From positions 16,616,854 through 16,680,853 of the forward strand of contig CP093830.1 in NCBI GenBank assembly GCA_033063855.1: DNA of 64,000 bases. Direction: 5' to 3'. The notes below the pieces were generated by a model, which did not search any database, was not told the DNA's origin, and saw only the letters and a program-made list of their open reading frames with translations. A program made the position numbers and the translations under genes. Shown piece after piece: positions 59,044 to 64,000 of the stretch. Source of the stretch: Smittia aterrima (lineage: Eukaryota; Arthropoda; Insecta; Diptera; Chironomidae). Position 1 is the first letter of the stretch. Each line of letters begins with the position of its first letter.

Positions 59044-61013
59044 TATTTTTTATTCATTCATTCACCCGACGATGAAGGCATTGCGAATAGAAAAAAAAAC
59101 GGAAAAAGAACTTGATAATTGTAATAATTTAAATTGCAGGTTTTAAAGGTAATTAAGGGGAAATGAGTTCAATGATCAGATTCATCTAATACTTCATAGC
59201 GGGCTTAGTTGCGAAATATAATCAAAAAGCGATTCTTCTTCGAATGATAATGAGCAAATCAACAGCGGGAAACGAAAGATTTTATTTTCTTTCAGAATCG
59301 TTAAGCTTAGTTCTCATGTAGACAGATAATATGTTTCAACTGTTTTAAGTGCGTAAATGCATCTGCAGTCACTTATTAGAAAGTCATCTTGATTAAGAAA
59401 ACAAGTTTAGACTACAAAGATCTTCCGCTCGTCTCGTTTAGGTGTTTGCGAAAGTCTTTTTGCCGGTAAACTTCTTCGACCTCAAAAATAAATTCTGAGT
59501 TCAAATAATTCATAAATCATTTAACTTTGATGTCGTCATTTGAAATCTGATTCGCGATCGCGTTTAAACTTCAATCAAATTGATCAGTTAATTAATTAAA
59601 ATGATGAGATAATTAATTAACAGCATTTTAATTCGCATTCCCGTTGTAAACAGTTAATAGCGATTAGTTTAAAAGCAATTAAGCTCTTGTTGCAAACACG
59701 ATAACTTCATCGACCATTTTGATCGTTTCTCTTGTTCTGCCGCGTTAAATTAAAAATTCATCTTACGACAAATAAGTTAACTTCATGTTTCGTCTTTAAT
59801 TTCACTTCACAACACACGATCACTCACGCAATGGTAATCCACGTTAATCAAGGAATAGAACTCAACAGCACGAGATCAAAATTGAAAATAAATTTGCAAG
59901 GAGGATTTACAAAACTTTATATAGAGAACTCTTCTGCTTCTTGCAAAAAAAAAGAATTTCTAACCAGAATTCAGCGAAACTTTTTTTTTCGCTCTCACGT
60001 TAACAGCGATGATAAAACATAAAATCGCCGAGGGTTCTTCTTATTAAATTTCTTGTAATGCTTAACTGAGGATTTCTTGCAGTTCTTCTCTTTTCGCTTT
60101 GCGGAAACTGTGAGAGAGAATTTAGTTTCTTTTTGCACAATGAAGAATCTTCATTGAAGATGAGAAACAAGAGATTTATTAATGGACTCAAGATATTTAT
60201 TGTGATCTTGTCAAAGATGTTTTGAATAATTGAACTCGACAATGGATTTGATTGCCGGATGAAATAATTTTAACATAACTTTTCATGCAAATTTCGCGAA
60301 GATCTTCTTTAGTGACAATAACTTTTTCTTTATGACGTTGCGATCGAGAAAGGAAAATATAAATCAGAAAAATTAGAATTCACAAAGTTTTAAAAGTCTG
60401 GAATAAAGTTCAAAAAGTTTTTGGATTAAAGTTTGATAAGAGGACAATAACTTTTATCTCTTGAGCAATTTTCAGAACAAAGAAAGTTTAAGTTCCCGTA
60501 AAAGAAGAAAGTGGATTTAAAAAAGTTTAGTTTACTTGATCTCAACAAGGTGGTGCTTCTTTTAGTTTGTAACTCCATCTTCTCTTTATCTCACTACACT
60601 AGACAGTTCATCTTCTTCATGCAAATATCGTTTCGATTAAAAGTTTTGTTACTTTAGCGTTGAAATCTCAGAGCTTACTGAAGTTTTTTTTGCTTTTATT
60701 TTGAGTGCATACGGTTTATTAATTTATAGCTCCAAATCTTATTGATTAGACCAAACACTTGAGTGATAAGATTCTAAGAAACACTTGAAACTGTTTCAGT
60801 TTGAAAGTATTGGGACTCACATTTTTATGAAGTTTCTTCTCTTGTCTAAATATTTTTACCTTACTTTGTAACCATACAATTTGCTGCTCCCAAATTTTTT
60901 AATTGATAAGCTACAAATGTGAAAATTCGGAAAGACCAATCAATTGATTTAGTTTCCTTTGAGCGTTTCTAGTATTCAGATCACAATTTCAATTTTTCCT
61001 AACTAAGAACGTC
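59044..61013. other. Intergenic and promoter region of the PGRP cluster
   Basis: No gene supported. From about 60540 onward the sequence resembles 62890-63330, the upstream flank of the second PGRP copy, so the duplicated unit includes upstream sequence. The open frame at 59732-60022 has no domain. Confidence 0.55.
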
Positions 61014-62611
61014 ATGTCAAAGCTCGCTGCAGCTTTCACGCAACGACAGTTACCGCGAAGAGATTCAGATTCGACTGTGTCAAGTGCCGAGGAGAGAAAC
61101 AATCGCGGTGAAATAAGAAGATTTGAAGAACCAGTGACACGAAGTCCGTTGAACAATGACTCGAACTTTGTATTTAACACCTGCAAAGATGTTCGAGTCG
61201 GAGAAAACATTACAAACGTTTACATGAGTAACTTGGCTCAAGGTTGGCAAATCAGATAATTCTTTGTTCAAGTGAAAAAATCTTAAATATTTACTTCAGA
61301 TATTAAGAATCCGGCATTCACCTTGAACGATAAAAATGTTACCCGAAAAGACAAGTTATCTTTTATTTTCGCACAGCAGTGGTTTTGGTGTTTAATCTTT
61401 TTGGCGGTGTCGACGATTGGATTTGTGACGATGCTTGTGCTTGTTTTGGTCATAAAAAGTCAACAAACTTCGTATGATATGCTATCTCGCAAGGTTTGGG
61501 AAGCTTTGGATGCTAAACTGAATCTCCTGGATGAATTAAGTCTCCCAGTTATTCGCATAATTGTGACTCATACCAACTCGGAAAGTTGTTATAATCAAGT
61601 GAGTGAATTTTAGAGAATTCCGGACGGAACGAGTTCCATATCTTCTGTTTTTGTATTTTAGACTGAATGCATCGATATAGTTCGGGAATTACAACTCAAG
61701 TATATTGATGATTTGGGTGATATTCCCTACAACTTTTTGATCGGAAACGACGGATCGATTTATGAAGGAAGAGGATTCGAGTTTGAAGGAGTAGTTCCGG
61801 GAAACTTCAGCAGTTCATATAACGGTTTAGTAATCGCATTCATTGGAACTTACGTCGATGAATTATTGAGTCAACTACAAATCAACATATTCAACGAGTT
61901 CGTGTCGCGATCTATTCGTCAAGATCTTATCAGTAACGATGTGAACTTATTACTTGCTGATCAACTTGTTTCAAGCGAACCTTTTGCAAATGGTTTGTAT
62001 GAAATGTTGATGAACAGAACCGACTTTTATGGATGTAATTTAAAAATCGATATTACCTCAAAAATAATTTTTATAGAACACCTCTCAAATATTTTCAGTG
62101 GAAAAAATCTTTGTCAGAGCTGAATGGGAAGCAGTTCCGCCAAATGCTCCAACAAAAGTGACTCATATTCCTGAAGTTGTACAAATAGCTCGACTAATAA
62201 TAAGTTGTTCAAGTTTGGTAAGAAGTCAATGATTCTTTTTATTTAATGTTTAGTTAATGCTTCTTACAGGTAACATGCATCACTAAAATATTCGACGAAC
62301 AAGCTACTCATATGAACACTTATAGTGATATCAACTTCAACTTCATGATTTCGCAATTTGGAATTTTTGAAGGTCGTGGTTGGGATTGGAAACCTGAACA
62401 AAAACAAGGGGACGAACTTCAATTGTATGATGCGATGTTTTTTGCATTTGTTGGAGAGATGCCTACGGCAGGAACAGAAGATTACGTAAAGTTTAAGAAT
62501 GAACTATTGACAAAACTAAAAAAGTTTATTAAGGATGGAATCATTATTGGAAAAATTGAATCCGATTATGAACTAGACTGTGACCATAACATACTTTGTG
62601 AAACGAATTGA
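61014..62611 (+). CDS. Transmembrane peptidoglycan recognition protein with RHIM-like tail and two PGRP domains (PGRP-LC/LF-like)
   Basis: Senses bacterial peptidoglycan for the IMD pathway in related insects. Five exons: 61014-61242, 61300-61598, 61662-62034, 62099-62217 and 62270-62611, 453 residues. The cytoplasmic N-terminus (Ser/Arg-rich) contains CKDVRVGENITNVYMSN, where V-R-V-G resembles the RHIM tetrad of PGRP-LC, PGRP-LE and Imd. A membrane helix follows (WFWCLIFLAVSTIGFVTMLVLVLVI), type II topology. PGRP domain 1: IIVTHTNSESC, IPYNFLIGNDGSIYEGRGF, GLVIAFIGTYV. PGRP domain 2: IFVRAEWEAVPP, FNFMISQFGIFEGRGWDW, DAMFFAFVGEMP. The GHR...TxCPG zinc-site region of amidase PGRPs is replaced (LLADQLVSSEPF in domain 1; absent in domain 2), so both should be non-catalytic receptors. 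Confidence 0.88.
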
Positions 62612-63349
62612 TGGTATAAATGACCATTAATTCGGTAATTTGCAAGGATTTTGTGATTTCAATAAAATCCTGAAAAATATAAGAGTCGAAACGCTTATGA
62701 TGGGGGTTCTAACTGGACTGGTTTAAAACTTTATTCAAAGAGAGTGAAATTCAAATAAGAATACTTGTAATAAGTGAAAAAGAAGAAAGGAATTTTGATT
62801 AGACGCATACAGTTTGTTAGTTCAATGGTTATGAAAAGTCATGAGAAAGTCATTAAATTATTTTCTGTCCCATCACTGACTTATTTTAAATATATTGATA
62901 TAAAAACTTAAGTTTACTTGATCTTAACGATGTCGTACTTTTTCTTTGAGCTTCCATGTTTTCTCTGTATTCCTTAAAAATCCAATTTATGATTAAAAGA
63001 TTTTGATACTTCACCGTTGAAATCGCACAAATGACTGAAGTCATAACATCATTTAGTCGCTTCCTGTTTGTTAGTTCGTGACTTCTAATCGTTTGGATTT
63101 ACCAAACACTTAAGTGATAATATTCCAAGAAACCCTTAAAAGCTTTTGAATTTGAAAGTTTTGGAACTCACATTTTCCATAAACGTTTCTGAAGTTTCTT
63201 CTCTTATCGATATTCTTTCCTTACTTTTCGCTGCTCCCTGATTAAATTAATCTTTATTTGAAAGACAACAGAGTTTCAATTTTCGGAAAATACGATCAGT
63301 TTTCTTTGAGTTTTTCTAGCGAGTTCTGTTTTGACAATATATCTTGAAT
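62612..63349. repeat. Spacer between tandem PGRP copies, carrying duplicated upstream flank
   Basis: It starts with the 3' UTR of copy 1 (AATAAA near 62660) and then repeats, with divergence, the upstream flank of copy 1. The block with 'ccaaacactt...agtgataa...ttccaagaaac' and 'ggaactcacattttt' near 63110-63190 corresponds to about 60750-60830. ATG-to-ATG distance of the two copies is about 2.34 kb. Confidence 0.65.
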
Positions 63350-64000
63350 ATGAATATTATAGCCACGCAAAAACAGCCGCCGCGTAAAAATTCGGACTCG
63401 ACTGTGTCAAGTGTCGAAGAGGAAATTATTCGAGGTGAAATAAGAAGATTTGAAGAACCAGTGACACCAAGTCCGTTGAACAATGGATCGAACTTCGTAT
63501 TTAACACTTGCAGAGATATTAGAATAGGAGAAATTACAAACGTTACAAACGTTTACATGAGTAACTTAGCTCAAGGTTGGCAAATTAGAATTGCACTTAA
63601 GTGAAAGAATTTTAAATTATTTATTTCAGATATTAAGAATACGGCATTTACCTTAAACGATAAGAACATGACCTGCAAAGACAAGTTATCTTTTATTTTC
63701 ACACAGCAATGGTTTTGGTGTTTAATGTTTTTGGCGGTGGTGGCAATTGTATTAGTTACGATGTTTGTGATTATTTTTGGCGCTTTGAACAAAAATCTTG
63801 AACCTGACCTATCAAGTTTACCAGTGACTCGGATAATTGTGACTCATACCAATTCGGAAAGTTGTTACAATCAAGTGAGAGAATTCTGGCTGAAACGATT
63901 TGATATATAAATTTTAAATATCTTTTCTATTAGGATGAGTGCACCGGAAGCGTTTTGGGGTATTCAGAGGATATACCTTACAACTTTTTGATCGGGAACG
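63350..64000 (+). CDS. Second PGRP-LC/LF-like receptor copy (3' end outside window)
   Basis: Exons 63350-63575, 63630-63874 and 63934-64000 (cut by the window edge). It parallels copy 1 exon by exon: Ser/Arg-rich start, RRFEEPVT-SPLNN, RHIM-like CRDIRIGEITNVTNVYMSN (tetrad I-R-I-G), then DIKNTAFTLNDKNMT and a membrane helix (WFWCLMFLAVVAIVLVTMFVII). The first PGRP domain begins VTRIIVTHTNSESCYNQ. The linker between membrane helix and PGRP domain is shorter than in copy 1. The segment between the first beta strand and IPYNFLIGN is DECTGSVLGYSED, several residues shorter than TECIDIVRELQLKYIDDLGD in copy 1. The start uses the ATG at 63350; a TTG two codons upstream was not used. Confidence 0.85.

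Noticed and set aside
59732..60022. 96-codon plus-strand frame upstream of the PGRP cluster
   Set aside because: Featureless composition and no start or splice support.
1..64000. Transposons, CRISPR arrays, tRNA or rRNA genes, viral insertions
   Set aside because: No transposase, reverse transcriptase, terminal repeats, spaced repeats or cloverleaf sequences were recognised by reading.

Overview
The window is 64 kb of AT-rich nuclear DNA from an insect, almost certainly a dipteran of the nematoceran grade (midges, mosquitoes and relatives). Three things point there: an acetylcholinesterase of the ace-1 type, very close to the mosquito enzyme (higher flies have lost this gene); a Dad-type inhibitory SMAD; and immune receptors of the PGRP-LC/LF type. 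Small introns of about 50-65 bp and tightly packed housekeeping genes suggest a compact genome such as that of a chironomid; this last step is inference. All gene models were spliced by eye from GT/AG (one GC/AG) junctions, and each model given as complete closes in frame. Individual boundaries may still be off by a base or two.

Layout. 1-993 (+): 3' end of an unidentified gene with a Pro/Gln-rich tail and a possible PDZ-binding C-terminus. 2632-5439 (-): HPat/PATL1 mRNA-decay scaffold. 5440-12738: non-coding DNA leading into the Dad inhibitory SMAD (+, 12739-20844), whose long introns hold a cluster of GGCGCC palindromes. 22084-23125 (+): CRAL-TRIO lipid-transfer protein. 23358-24241 (-): 4EHP cap-binding repressor. 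24580-25372 (-): SAM-like/coiled-coil/tail-anchored protein. 27188-30516 (-): two-Ig membrane protein. 32486-34907 (-): two neighbouring secreted group-7-allergen/JHBP-like genes. 38615-42742 (+): acetylcholinesterase ace-1.

From 46298 the window becomes a dense housekeeping block: MBD2/3 (-) head-to-head with kin17 (+), CTNNBL1 (-) head-to-head with the proteasome ATPase Rpt5 (+), then NKAP (+), TMEM201/Samp1 (+), an SLC7 light-chain amino acid transporter (+), and a small Cys-rich orphan (-).

From 60.5 kb to the end lies a tandem duplication of transmembrane PGRP receptors. The first copy is complete: a cytoplasmic RHIM-like motif, one membrane segment and two PGRP domains in the ectodomain. 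The second copy is cut by the window edge. This combination of a PGRP-LC-like cytoplasmic tail with a PGRP-LF-like double ectodomain is the most unusual system here. No transposons, CRISPR arrays, tRNAs or rRNAs were recognised.
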